Below, piece by piece: positions 1 to 9,180 of a DNA stretch of 12,983 nt. Position numbers and translations under genes: made by a program. Source of the DNA: CADCSY01 sp038255685 (lineage in GTDB: Bacteria; Actinomycetota; Acidimicrobiia; Acidimicrobiales; CADCSY01); assembly GCA_038255685.1 (NCBI GenBank), contig JBBSLC010000086.1, positions 1 through 12,983 on the forward strand, written 5' to 3'. The notes below the pieces were generated by a model. It was given only the letters and a program-made list of their open reading frames with translations. It was not told the DNA's origin and did no database searches. Each line of letters starts with the position of its first letter. Within the stretch, counting starts at the first letter, position 1.

Positions 1-1
1 C

Positions 2-2626
2 GGCCCGACGCTGCGCCTGCACCAGTGCGGCCTGCCCAAGCTGATGGCCCTCGAGCTGTTCAAGCCCTTCGTCATGAAGCGCCTCGTCGACACCGAGGCC
101 GCGCAGAACATCAAGTCGGCCAAGCGCATGGTCGAGCGCCGCCGCCCCGCGGTGTGGGACGTCCTCGAGGACGTCATCCGCGAGCACCCGGTGCTGCTCA
201 ACCGGGCGCCCACGCTGCACCGCCTCGGCATCCAGGCCTTCGAGCCGGTGCTGGTCGAGGGCAAGGCCATCCAGATCCACCCGCTCGTGTGCACGGCGTT
301 CAACGCCGACTTCGACGGGGACCAGATGGCGGTGCACCTGCCGCTGTCCGCTGAGGCGCAGGCCGAGTCCCGGGTGCTCATGCTCTCGGCGAACAACATC
401 CTGTCCCCCGCCAACGGCCGCCCGATCATCACGCCGGCCAAGGACATGGTCCTCGGCCTCTACTACCTGACGATGATCAACCCCGACGCCGTCGGCGCCG
501 GGAAGGTCTTCCGTCACGTCCGTGACGTCGAGCGGGCCTACGACGAGGGTCACGTCGCCCTGCACGCCCCGATCGAGGTGCGCATCCCCGAGCTGGTCGA
601 CGACGCCGCCAGCAACGGCCACAAGGTGTACGTCAAGACCACGGCCGGCCGGGTCATCTTCAACACCGCGCTCCCGACGGGCTACGGCTACGTCAACGAC
701 GTGATCGGCCGACGCACCACCACCATCGGTGCGATCGTCGAGCGCCTCTGCACCGACTTCACCAAGTCCGAGGTCGCCGACTCCGTCGACGCGCTGAAGA
801 ACCTGGCGTTCCGCTACGCAACCCAGTCGGGTCTCACCTTCTCGATCGACGACGTGCAGACGCCGAAGGAGAAGAAGGGCATCCTCGACACCTACGAGAA
901 GGAAGCGGAGAAGGTCGAGACGCAGTTCAAGCGGGGCATCATCACCGACGGCGAGCGCCGGCAGAAGGAGGTCGAGATCTGGACCTCGGCCACCAACGAG
1001 GTGCAGGAGGCCATGCAGAAGACGATGCAGGCCGACCGCTTCAACCCCATCGAGATGATGGTGACGTCGGGTGCTCGAGGCAACGTGCTGCAGATCCGCC
1101 AGATCGCCGGCATGCGCGGCCTCGTGACCAACCCCCGAGGCGACTTCATCCCCCGCCCCATCAAGTCGAACTTCCGTGAGGGCCTCGAGGTGCTCGAGTA
1201 CTTCATCGCCACCCCGGGAGCCAGGAAGGGCCTCGTCGACACCGCCCTGCGGACCGCCGACTCGGGCTACCTGACCCGGCGCCTCCACGACGTCGCCCAG
1301 GAGCTCGTGATCCGCGAGGCCGACTGCGGCGCCACCCGAGGTCTGTGGATCGAGAACGTCGGCGCCGACACCGCTGGTGTCCGCAGCTACCTCGAGACCC
1401 GGCTCGACGGCCGCACGCTCGTCGACGACGTGACACTCTCGGACGGCACCGTCTTCGAGTCCGGCCGCATGCTCGACCCGGCCGACCTCGTCGCCCTGCG
1501 CGATGACGACGCCGTCGAGCGGCTCCGTGTCCGCTCCGTGCTCACCTGTGATGCCGAGCAGGGCGTGTGCGCGGCGTGCTACGGCCGCAGCCTCGCGACC
1601 GGCGGCCACATCGAGCTCGGCGAGGCGGTCGGCGTGATCGCCGCCCAGTCCATCGGCGAGCCCGGCACCCAGCTCACCATGCGGACCTTCCACACCGGTG
1701 GTGTGGCGACCGGTGGCGGCGACATCGCCGGCGGTCTCCCCCGCGTGGTGGAGCTGTTCGAGGCCCGCAGCCCGCGCGGCAAGGCGACGCTCGCCAAGAC
1801 GTCGGGTGTCGTGCGCATCGTCGAGGACGAGGGTCGTGGCCGCACGGTCACCGTCGTCAACGACGAGGGCGAGGAGGAGGCCTACCCGCTCCCCAACGCC
1901 GCTCGCCTCGAGGTCACCGACGGCCAGGAGGTCGCCGCCGGCGACGCCCTGGTCGAGGGTCCCCGAGACCCCAAGGAGCTCATGGAGATCAAGGGCGTCC
2001 GGGAGACCCAGACGTACCTCGTCGACCAGGTCCAGCGGGTCTACCGCGACCAGGGCGTGTCGATCCACGACAAGCACATCGAGCTCATCGTGCGCCAGAT
2101 GACCCGCCGGGTCGCGGTCCAGGAGCCGGGTGACAGCACCTTCCTCCCGGGGGAGCGCGCCGACGCACGGGTCTACGCCGAGACCAACCGCCTGCTCGTG
2201 CAGGACGGCAAGGTCGCAGCCGAGGGCCGTCCCGAGCTCATGGGCATCACCAAGGCGTCCCTTGCCACCGAGTCGTGGTTGTCGGCCGCCTCGTTCCAGG
2301 AGACGACCCGGGTGCTCACCGAGGCCGCCATCGAGTCCAAGTCCGACGGCCTGCTCGGGCTCAAGGAGAACATCATCATCGGCAAGCTGATCCCCGCAGG
2401 GACCGGCGCCGAGGCGTACCGGGACTTCACGACCCAGGCCCCCGACTACGAGCCGATGAAGTTCTGGACGTCGGAGGAGGACGGCGAGGGCGACCTCGCC
2501 ACCTGGCTCGCCACCCAGGGCGACGACGCCTACGCCGACGCCGAGGCGATCATCGCCGCCGAGCAGGCGGCGGCAGGCAACGGTGCCAGCAACGTCATCG
2601 AGCTCCCCGTCGAGGGCGCTTCGTGA
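2..2626 (+). CDS. rpoC: DNA-directed RNA polymerase subunit beta' (5'-truncated by the window edge)
   Basis: This is the C-terminal 874 residues of RpoC, the largest RNA polymerase subunit, which forms most of the catalytic centre. The frame is open from base 2, so the gene begins upstream of the window. The catalytic Mg-binding motif NADFDGDQM lies at 302-328. The bridge-helix region (GARKGLVDTALRTADSGYL) is near 1217-1275, and the trigger-loop region (AAQSIGEPGTQLTMRTFHTGG) near 1640-1702. The second zinc site is complete: a Cys in ADCGATRG near 1324 plus the CDAEQGVCAACYG cluster near 1547-1585. After the trigger loop it continues as GLPRVVELFEARSPRG, the usual bacterial form. Only the N-terminal zinc ribbon, clamp and rudder are missing, because of the window boundary. 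The stop TGA is followed after about 95 bases by a strong hairpin. Identification is essentially certain. Confidence 0.98.
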   Translation, partial: GPTLRLHQCGLPKLMALELFKPFVMKRLVDTEAAQNIKSAKRMVERRRPAVWDVLEDVIREHPVLLNRAPTLHRLGIQAFEPVLVEGKAIQIHPLVCTAFNADFDGDQMAVHLPLSAEAQAESRVLMLSANNILSPANGRPIITPAKDMVLGLYYLTMINPDAVGAGKVFRHVRDVERAYDEGHVALHAPIEVRIPELVDDAASNGHKVYVKTTAGRVIFNTALPTGYGYVNDVIGRRTTTIGAIVERLCTDFTKSEVADSVDALKNLAFRYATQSGLTFSIDDVQTPKEKKGILDTYEKEAEKVETQFKRGIITDGERRQKEVEIWTSATNEVQEAMQKTMQADRFNPIEMMVTSGARGNVLQIRQIAGMRGLVTNPRGDFIPRPIKSNFREGLEVLEYFIATPGARKGLVDTALRTADSGYLTRRLHDVAQELVIREADCGATRGLWIENVGADTAGVRSYLETRLDGRTLVDDVTLSDGTVFESGRMLDPADLVALRDDDAVERLRVRSVLTCDAEQGVCAACYGRSLATGGHIELGEAVGVIAAQSIGEPGTQLTMRTFHTGGVATGGGDIAGGLPRVVELFEARSPRGKATLAKTSGVVRIVEDEGRGRTVTVVNDEGEEEAYPLPNAARLEVTDGQEVAAGDALVEGPRDPKELMEIKGVRETQTYLVDQVQRVYRDQGVSIHDKHIELIVRQMTRRVAVQEPGDSTFLPGERADARVYAETNRLLVQDGKVAAEGRPELMGITKASLATESWLSAASFQETTRVLTEAAIESKSDGLLGLKENIIIGKLIPAGTGAEAYRDFTTQAPDYEPMKFWTSEEDGEGDLATWLATQGDDAYADAEAIIAAEQAAAGNGASNVIELPVEGAS

Positions 2627-2658
2627 TCTCTCGCCAGCGATAATCCGCCGGCTGGCTC

Positions 2659-2680
2659 CCGGACGTCCGGCTTCGCCGGA
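2659..2680. repeat. Two overlapping GC palindromes downstream of rpoC (REP-like)
   Basis: A perfect 12-base palindrome, CCGGACGTCCGG (2659-2670), overlaps a hairpin TCCGGC-TTC-GCCGGA (2666-2680). The two cannot fold at the same time. Short GGCTTCGCC-type hairpins are often seen as dispersed extragenic repeats in high-GC genomes. Only one copy is visible here, so the repeat status is an inference. Confidence 0.4.
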
Positions 2681-2720
2681 TCGTCCTTCGCCAGGCTCCA
2701 GCACCACCAGATCGTCTGCA

Positions 2721-2759
2721 GCGACGAGCAGGGGCGCCCGAGAGGGCGCCCCTCGTCGC
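2721..2759. terminator. Strong hairpin between convergent rpoC and the coiled-coil gene
   Basis: GCGACGAG, a CAG bulge and GGGCGCCC (2721-2739) form the left arm. A GAGA tetraloop of GNRA type follows (2740-2743). The right arm is GGGCGCCC plus CTCGTCGC (2744-2759). This gives 16 base pairs with one 3-nt bulge. No U-tract follows on either strand. Its position between the 3' ends of convergent genes suggests a bidirectional terminator or an mRNA 3'-end stabiliser. Confidence 0.7.
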
Positions 2760-2771
2760 GCGTGGGAGGGC

Positions 2772-3263
2772 CTAGCCGGCGAGCTGGGAGAGCAGCCAGG
2801 CGGCACCGCTCAGTCCCACGAGCGAGCCGATGAGGGCGAGCACCATCTGGCGGCTCTGCACGTGGAGCCCAGTGATCAGCTCGCCGCGCACCGTCGCAAG
2901 CAGCTCGACCTGCATCGTGCCCATCTGCTCTCCGAGCATGCGCATCTCGCCCTGGAGCGTCGCCATCGCGACCTCGATCCCGGTGAACCGCTGGTCGGCC
3001 TGCGCGAACCGCTCGTCCATCTTGTCGAACCGCTGGTCGACCTTGTCGAACCGCAGATCGACCTCGGTCCGGAAGGACGAGAACCGTTGGCCGACATCGG
3101 TCCTGAAGGACGCCAGGTCGCGAGCCACGACGTCGACGTCGTCCTTCGTGGCGAGGCGGTCGGGCGGCGCCGGCGGGAGCCGTTCCATCAGGCTGGTCGC
3201 CACGGTCGTGCCGAGCTTCTCCTCGAGCCCCCGGTAGAGGTCGGCATCACGCATCGGGTCCAT
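2772..3263 (-). CDS. Small coiled-coil protein with C-terminal membrane anchor, function unknown
   Basis: This 163-residue protein has no function I can assign. Residues 1-40 are a short acidic/basic helical region containing YRGLEEKLG and LMERLPP. Residues 52-72 carry an 11-residue repeat (SFRTDVGQRFS, then SFRTEVDLRFD). This is followed by four heptads starting RF at residues 71, 78, 85 and 92 (RFDKVDQ, RFDKMDE, RFAQADQ, RFTGIEV), which strongly predicts a coiled coil. Residues about 140-160 (MVLALIGSLVGLSGAAWLL) form one hydrophobic helix, so the protein is probably tail-anchored with the coiled coil in the cytoplasm. The start is chosen for an AGGAGG (3270-3275 on the plus strand) six bases upstream of ATG. 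The frame continues further upstream only as an overlap with galE. It resembles the small coiled-coil/TM proteins of the DUF1640/CCDC90-like kind, from memory. It is convergent with rpoC and divergent from galE. Confidence 0.85.
   Translation of the reverse strand: MDPMRDADLYRGLEEKLGTTVATSLMERLPPAPPDRLATKDDVDVVARDLASFRTDVGQRFSSFRTEVDLRFDKVDQRFDKMDERFAQADQRFTGIEVAMATLQGEMRMLGEQMGTMQVELLATVRGELITGLHVQSRQMVLALIGSLVGLSGAAWLLSQLAG
2985..3068 (-). repeat. Four 21-bp tandem units encoding coiled-coil heptads
   Basis: The hexamer GAACCG recurs on the plus strand at exactly 21-base intervals (2985, 3006, 3027, 3048). Each unit encodes one RF-initiated heptad of the minus-strand coiled-coil protein. 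A further GAACCG at 3081 is offset by 33 bases, matching the 11-residue repeat that comes before the heptads. Unit-number variation by slippage is possible. Confidence 0.8.
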
Positions 3264-3374
3264 TCTTCTCCTCCTGGTCGTACCGGCGCAACGGCCCGGC
3301 GATCGAGACGACAGGGGAAGTGGCGCCACCGTACCGAGAGGGTGCGACAGCGCCCGATCGGCGAGGATGGGGCC
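3264..3374. other. Divergent spacer between the coiled-coil gene and galE
   Basis: This 111-base spacer must hold both outward promoters. I see the AGGAGG ribosome site of the minus gene (3270-3275) and a weaker GAGGA for galE (3363-3367, 7 bases before ATG). The 7-mer CGTACCG occurs twice. No convincing -35/-10 pair could be identified for either direction. Confidence 0.5.
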
Positions 3375-4391
3375 ATGCGCGTGCTGCTCACCGGTGGGGC
3401 CGGCTACATCGGGAGCCACACGGCCGTGGCGCTGCTCGACCGCGGCGACGACGTCGTGATCGTCGACAACCTGGCCAACGCAAGGCGGGCGGTGCTCGGG
3501 CGCATCGAGGACCTGGCTGGTCGGCCCGTCACCTTCCACCAGGCCGACATCCGGGATCGCGGAGCGCTGGCGGCGGCGTTCACCGCCGCACCGGTCGATG
3601 CCGTCGTCCACTTCGCCGGCCTGAAGGCCGTCGGGGAGTCGGTCGAGGCCCCGCTGCGCTACTACGACAACAACGTCAGCGGCACCCTCGTGCTGCTCGA
3701 CGTGATGCGCGAGGCGGGCGTGCGGGACCTGGTGTTCTCCTCATCGTGCACCGTCTACGGCGACCCCGACACCGTCCCCATCGACGAGTCCGCCCCGCTG
3801 CGGGCCGTGAACCCCTACGGCCGCACGAAGCTGTTCATCGAGGAGATCCTGCGCGACCTCGCTGCGTCGGAGGCGGGCTGGCGCATGCTTCTGCTCCGCT
3901 ACTTCAACCCGGTGGGCGCCCACGAGAGCGGCCGCATCGGGGAGGATCCCCAGGGCCGTCCGAACAACCTCATGCCGTTCGCCATGCAGGTGGCGGTGGG
4001 GCGACGAGAGCGGGTCGAGGTGTTCGGCGACGACTACCCGACGCCCGACGGCACCGGCGTGCGCGACTACATCCACGTCGTCGACCTGGCCGAGGGCCAC
4101 GTCGCCGCGCTCGAGGCCCTCCCCCGCATCGAGGGGGCTCGGCCGGTGAACCTCGGGACGGGGCGGGGCAGCAGCGTGCTCGACGTGCTCGCCGCAGCGT
4201 CTGAGGCCGTCGGCCGGGAGCTGCCACACGAGGTCGTCGCCCGCCGTCCCGGCGACGCCGCGCAGGCGTACGCCGACCCGTCCCTGGCACGCGAGCTCCT
4301 CGGCTGGGAGGCGGCGCTCGACCTCGACCGCATGTGCGCTGACGCCTGGCGCTGGCAGTCAGCCAACCCAGAGGGCTATCCCGACGACTGA
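3375..4391 (+). CDS. galE: UDP-glucose (UDP-hexose) 4-epimerase
   Basis: GalE interconverts UDP-glucose and UDP-galactose with bound NAD, supplying galactose units for cell-surface glycans or entry to the Leloir pathway. The 338-residue length is normal for the family. The NAD-binding Rossmann motif GGAGYIG is at residues 7-13. The catalytic SDR residues are Ser124 (in SSSCTVYG) and Tyr148/Lys152 (in PYGRTK). The RYFNPVGAH and VRDYIHVVDLA segments match the substrate-binding half. The start ATG sits seven bases after GAGGA and directly before MRVLLTGGAGYIG; the open frame upstream (to 2583) is not homologous and is antisense to the coiled-coil gene. The position equivalent to the specificity gate (Tyr299 in E. 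coli, Cys307 in human) is Ala298 here, so N-acetylated UDP-hexoses may also be accepted. It sits unusually between rpoC and rpsL. Confidence 0.95.
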   Translation: MRVLLTGGAGYIGSHTAVALLDRGDDVVIVDNLANARRAVLGRIEDLAGRPVTFHQADIRDRGALAAAFTAAPVDAVVHFAGLKAVGESVEAPLRYYDNNVSGTLVLLDVMREAGVRDLVFSSSCTVYGDPDTVPIDESAPLRAVNPYGRTKLFIEEILRDLAASEAGWRMLLLRYFNPVGAHESGRIGEDPQGRPNNLMPFAMQVAVGRRERVEVFGDDYPTPDGTGVRDYIHVVDLAEGHVAALEALPRIEGARPVNLGTGRGSSVLDVLAAASEAVGRELPHEVVARRPGDAAQAYADPSLARELLGWEAALDLDRMCADAWRWQSANPEGYPDD

Positions 4392-4404
4392 GCGGGCGCC
4401 AGGT

Positions 4405-4434
4405 TTGCCGTGGGCGACGGTGCACCCCTAGCAT
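4405..4434 (+). promoter_or_regulatory. Candidate sigma70-type promoter for the str operon
   Basis: TTGCCG (4405-4410) and TAGCAT (4429-4434) are separated by 18 bases; each matches four of six consensus positions. It lies in the galE-rpsL gap and would give a leader of roughly 65-70 bases before rpsL. This is a pattern match only, with no experimental support. Confidence 0.45.
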
Positions 4435-4507
4435 GAGAAGTCGGCTCGGAGGCGAATGCTGCCACGGCCGTTCCTCGCACGCATCACCACCTCCAGTAAG
4501 GACGCCT

Positions 4508-4879
4508 GTGCCCACCATCCAGCAGCTGGTCCGCAAGGGCCGAGAGTCGAAGCCCGCCAAGGGCAAGACCGCCGCCCTCAAGGGCGCACCCCAGCGCCGT
4601 GGCGTGTGCACCCGCGTGTACACCAACACCCCGAAGAAGCCGAACTCTGCGCTGCGCAAGGTCGCCCGCGTGCGCCTCACGAGCGGCATGGAGATCACCG
4701 CCTACATCCCCGGTGAGGGCCACAACCTGCAGGAGCACTCGATCGTGCTCGTGCGTGGCGGTCGTGTGAAGGACCTCCCGGGTGTCCGCTACAAGATCAT
4801 CCGCGGCAGCCTCGACGCCGCCGGCGTGCGCGACCGCAAGCAGGCCCGCAGCCGCTACGGCGCCAAGAAGGGAAGCTGA
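4508..4879 (+). CDS. rpsL: 30S ribosomal protein S12
   Basis: S12 lies at the decoding centre of the small subunit and controls accuracy. The protein is 123 residues, the normal size. I chose the GTG start because it gives the family N-terminus MPTIQQLVRKG and has AAGGA (4498-4502) five bases upstream. An in-frame ATG at 4433 would add 25 non-homologous residues and overlaps the predicted promoter -10. The universally conserved TPKKPNSALRK segment (residues 41-51) and GGRVKDLPGVRY (84-95) are intact. Lys43 and Lys88, the classical streptomycin-resistance positions, are wild type. Asp89, the usual methylthiolation site, is present. It is the first gene of the str operon, and its stop is one base from the rpsG start, implying translational coupling. 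Confidence 0.98.
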   Translation: MPTIQQLVRKGRESKPAKGKTAALKGAPQRRGVCTRVYTNTPKKPNSALRKVARVRLTSGMEITAYIPGEGHNLQEHSIVLVRGGRVKDLPGVRYKIIRGSLDAAGVRDRKQARSRYGAKKGS

Positions 4880-4880
4880 C

Positions 4881-5351
4881 ATGCCCCGCAAGGGACCGGC
4901 ACCTCGCCGAGACCTCATGCCCGACCCCATCTACCGGTCGGTCCTGGTCACCCAGATCGTGAACAAGGTGCTGCAGCGCGGCAAGCGCTCCACCGCCGAG
5001 AAGATCGTCTACGACGCACTCACCATCATCGAGGAGAAGACGGGCACCGAGCCCATCGCCACCCTCAAGAAGGCGATCGAGAACATCAAGCCCGCGCTCG
5101 AGGTCAAGAGCCGCCGCGTCGGTGGCGCCACCTACCAGGTGCCCGTCGAGGTGCGCCCCCGCCGGGCCAACACCCTCTCGATCCGCTGGGTCATCGGCTA
5201 CAGCCGCCAGCGTCGCGAGAAGTCGATGGCGGTCCGCCTCGCCAACGAGATCATGGATGCCAGCAACGGCATCGGCGCCAGCATCAAGCGCCGTGAGGAC
5301 CTGCAGAAGATGGCCGAGTCGAACAAGGCCTTCGCGCACTACCGCTTCTAG
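4881..5351 (+). CDS. rpsG: 30S ribosomal protein S7
   Basis: S7 initiates assembly of the 3' major (head) domain of 16S rRNA and lies near the E site. The 156-residue length is typical. The start MPRKGPAPRRDLMPDP is the standard bacterial form, and the central VGGATYQVPVEV and LSIRW segments and the SFxFAHYRF-like end (NKAFAHYRF) are canonical. A purine-rich GAAGGGAAG just before the ATG, inside the end of rpsL, serves as ribosome site. Only one base separates it from rpsL, so the E. coli-type S7 autoregulatory site in that spacer cannot exist here. A structured 116-base spacer follows before fusA. Confidence 0.98.
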   Translation: MPRKGPAPRRDLMPDPIYRSVLVTQIVNKVLQRGKRSTAEKIVYDALTIIEEKTGTEPIATLKKAIENIKPALEVKSRRVGGATYQVPVEVRPRRANTLSIRWVIGYSRQRREKSMAVRLANEIMDASNGIGASIKRREDLQKMAESNKAFAHYRF

Positions 5352-5369
5352 CGGCACCCCCGACATCGA

Positions 5370-5418
5370 GCCGGGGCCAGCCCGGCGCACCAGCGACCGG
5401 GCCCCTCGGGCCCGGTCG
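5370..5418 (+). promoter_or_regulatory. Tandem hairpins in the rpsG-fusA spacer
   Basis: Hairpin one is GCCGGG (5370-5375), loop GCCAG, CCCGGC (5381-5386). Hairpin two is an 11-bp perfect stem, CGACCGGGCCC (5394-5404), loop CTC, GGGCCCGGTCG (5408-5418). No U-run follows, so a full terminator is less likely than an attenuator, RNA-processing site or protein-binding site that sets the rpsLG:fusA-tuf ratio. The role is inferred. Confidence 0.6.
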
Positions 5419-5467
5419 TCGGCTGAACGGCCCAGGACACGCACACGAGTCAAGAACGGCATGGGAC

Positions 5468-7576
<2,109 letters not shown>

Positions 7577-7648
7577 GTGCGGCTCGAGTGACGCAGCGCC
7601 AGTACAGTCCATCGTTCGCATCATCCAGGAGAGGGAAGCAGTCACACC

Positions 7649-8833
7649 ATGGCTAAGGAGAAGTTCGAGCGGAACAAGCCGCACCTCAACGTGGGCACCA
7701 TGGGCCACATCGACCATGGGAAGACCACGCTGACCGCGGCCATCACCAAGGTCCTCGCGGAGAAGAGCGGTGGCAAGGCCATGGCCTTCGACCAGATCGA
7801 CAACGCCCCCGAAGAGAAGGCCCGCGGGATCACGATCACGATCTCCCACGTGGAGTACGAGACGGCGAACCGCCACTACGCGCACGTCGACATGCCCGGC
7901 CACGCCGACTACATCAAGAACATGATCACCGGTGCGGCCCAGGTCGACGGTGCCATCCTCGTGGTGTCGGCCACCGACGGGCCCATGGCCCAGACGCGCG
8001 AGCACGTGCTGCTCGCCCGCCAGGTCGGCGTCCCGTCCATCGTCGTGGCCCTCAACAAGGCCGACGCGGTGGACGACGAGGAGCTCCTCGACCTCGTCGA
8101 GCTCGAGGTCCGTGAGCTGCTCAACGAGTACGAGTTCCCCGGCGACGACACCCCCGTCATCCGCGTCTCGGCGCTCAAGGCGCTCGAGGGCGACGAGGCT
8201 GCGTCGGCCCAGGTCCAAGAGCTCATGGACGCCGTCGACAGCTACATCCCCGAGCCCGAGCGCGAGCTCGACAAGCCGTTCCTGATGCCCATCGAGGACG
8301 TCTTCACCATCACCGGCCGCGGCACCGTCGTCACCGGCAAGGTCGAGCAGGGCAAGGTCAACACCGGTGACGAGGTCGAGATCGTGGGCATCCGCCCCAC
8401 GACCAAGACGATCTGCACCGGTGTCGAGATGTTCCGCAAGCTCCTCGACGAGGGCCGGGCCGGCGACAACATCGGCGCCCTGCTGCGTGGCACGAAGAAG
8501 GAGGACGTGGAGCGCGGCCAGGTGCTGTGCAAGCCCGGCTCCATCACGCCCCACACCGAGTTCGAGGGCCAGGTGTACATCCTCACCAAGGAGGAGGGCG
8601 GCCGCCACAAGCCGTTCTTCCAGAACTACCGGCCGCAGTTCTACTTCCGCACCACCGACGTCACCGGCCACATCACCCTCAACGAGGGCACCGAGATGAT
8701 CATGCCGGGCGACAACACATCCATGAAGGTGGAGCTCATCAACCCCATCGCCATGGACGAGGGTCTGCGGTTCGCCATCCGCGAGGGTGGCCGCACCGTC
8801 GGCGCCGGTCGCGTCACGAAGATCCTCAAGTAG
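7649..8833 (+). CDS. tuf: Translation elongation factor Tu
   Basis: EF-Tu delivers aminoacyl-tRNA to the ribosomal A site as a GTP complex. The length, 394 residues, is normal. Motifs: GHIDHGKT P-loop (residues 19-26), RGITI (59-63), DMPGH (81-85, with catalytic His85), NKAD (136-139) and SAL (174-176). The GRGTVVTGKVEQG stretch marks domain 2, and RTTDVTGHITL through REGGRTVGAGRVTKILK domain 3. The residue after the G3 Asp is Met82, where E. coli has Cys and mycobacteria Ala. Purine-rich AGGAGAGGGAAG (7627-7638) precedes the ATG by about ten bases. It is the fourth gene of the operon, with rpsJ 17 bases downstream. If the bug makes a selenoprotein it would also need SelB, a distinct factor not in this window. 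Confidence 0.98.
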   Translation: MAKEKFERNKPHLNVGTMGHIDHGKTTLTAAITKVLAEKSGGKAMAFDQIDNAPEEKARGITITISHVEYETANRHYAHVDMPGHADYIKNMITGAAQVDGAILVVSATDGPMAQTREHVLLARQVGVPSIVVALNKADAVDDEELLDLVELEVRELLNEYEFPGDDTPVIRVSALKALEGDEAASAQVQELMDAVDSYIPEPERELDKPFLMPIEDVFTITGRGTVVTGKVEQGKVNTGDEVEIVGIRPTTKTICTGVEMFRKLLDEGRAGDNIGALLRGTKKEDVERGQVLCKPGSITPHTEFEGQVYILTKEEGGRHKPFFQNYRPQFYFRTTDVTGHITLNEGTEMIMPGDNTSMKVELINPIAMDEGLRFAIREGGRTVGAGRVTKILK

Positions 8834-8850
8834 CAGGGAAGCGCGACACC

Positions 8851-9165
8851 ATGGCTCAGAAGATCCGCATCCGGCTCAAGGCCTACGACCACGAGATCAT
8901 CGACCAGTCGACGAAGAAGATCGTCGAGACGGTGGTCCGCACGCAGGCCACGGTCCGGGGCCCGGTGCCGCTGCCGACCGACAAGCACCGCTACACCGTG
9001 ATCCGCTCCCCCCACAAGTACAAGGACAGCCGGGAGCACTTCGAGATGCGCATCCACAAGCGCCTCCTCGACATCCTCGAGCCCACCCCGAAGACCGTCG
9101 ACAGCCTCCAGCGCCTGGAGCTGCCGGCCGGGGTGGACATCGAGATCAAGATCCAGCAGGCCTAG
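8851..9165 (+). CDS. rpsJ: 30S ribosomal protein S10 (NusE)
   Basis: S10 is a head protein of the small subunit and, as NusE, links RNA polymerase-bound NusG/NusB to the ribosome or antitermination complex. The 104 residues begin MAQKIRIRLKAYDHE and contain the conserved RGPVPLPT and YTVIRSPHKYKDSREHFE segments, ending in the GVDIEIKI strand. The start ATG follows an AGGGA (8835-8839) by eleven bases; the longer open frame upstream overlaps tuf and is a shadow. It follows tuf by only 17 bases, so it is probably cotranscribed with the str operon. In many bacteria rpsJ is the first gene of the S10 operon and is followed by rplC; here a strong hairpin and an unrelated signalling gene follow instead. 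Confidence 0.98.
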   Translation: MAQKIRIRLKAYDHEIIDQSTKKIVETVVRTQATVRGPVPLPTDKHRYTVIRSPHKYKDSREHFEMRIHKRLLDILEPTPKTVDSLQRLELPAGVDIEIKIQQA

Positions 9166-9180
9166 CTCGCTTCGCCTGAT

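Noticed and set aside
2583..3374. N-terminal extension of galE from 2583
   Set aside because: The extension overlaps the rpoC end, the hairpin and the antisense coiled-coil gene. The true start at 3375 begins directly with the Rossmann motif.
4433..4507. Longer S12 from ATG 4433
   Set aside because: It would add residues absent from S12, and it overlaps the candidate -10. GTG 4508 gives the conserved N-terminus and has a ribosome site.
7577..7648. Separate tuf promoter in the fusA-tuf gap (TACAGT at 7603-7608)
   Set aside because: No -35-like hexamer is found at acceptable spacing; the match is too weak to list.
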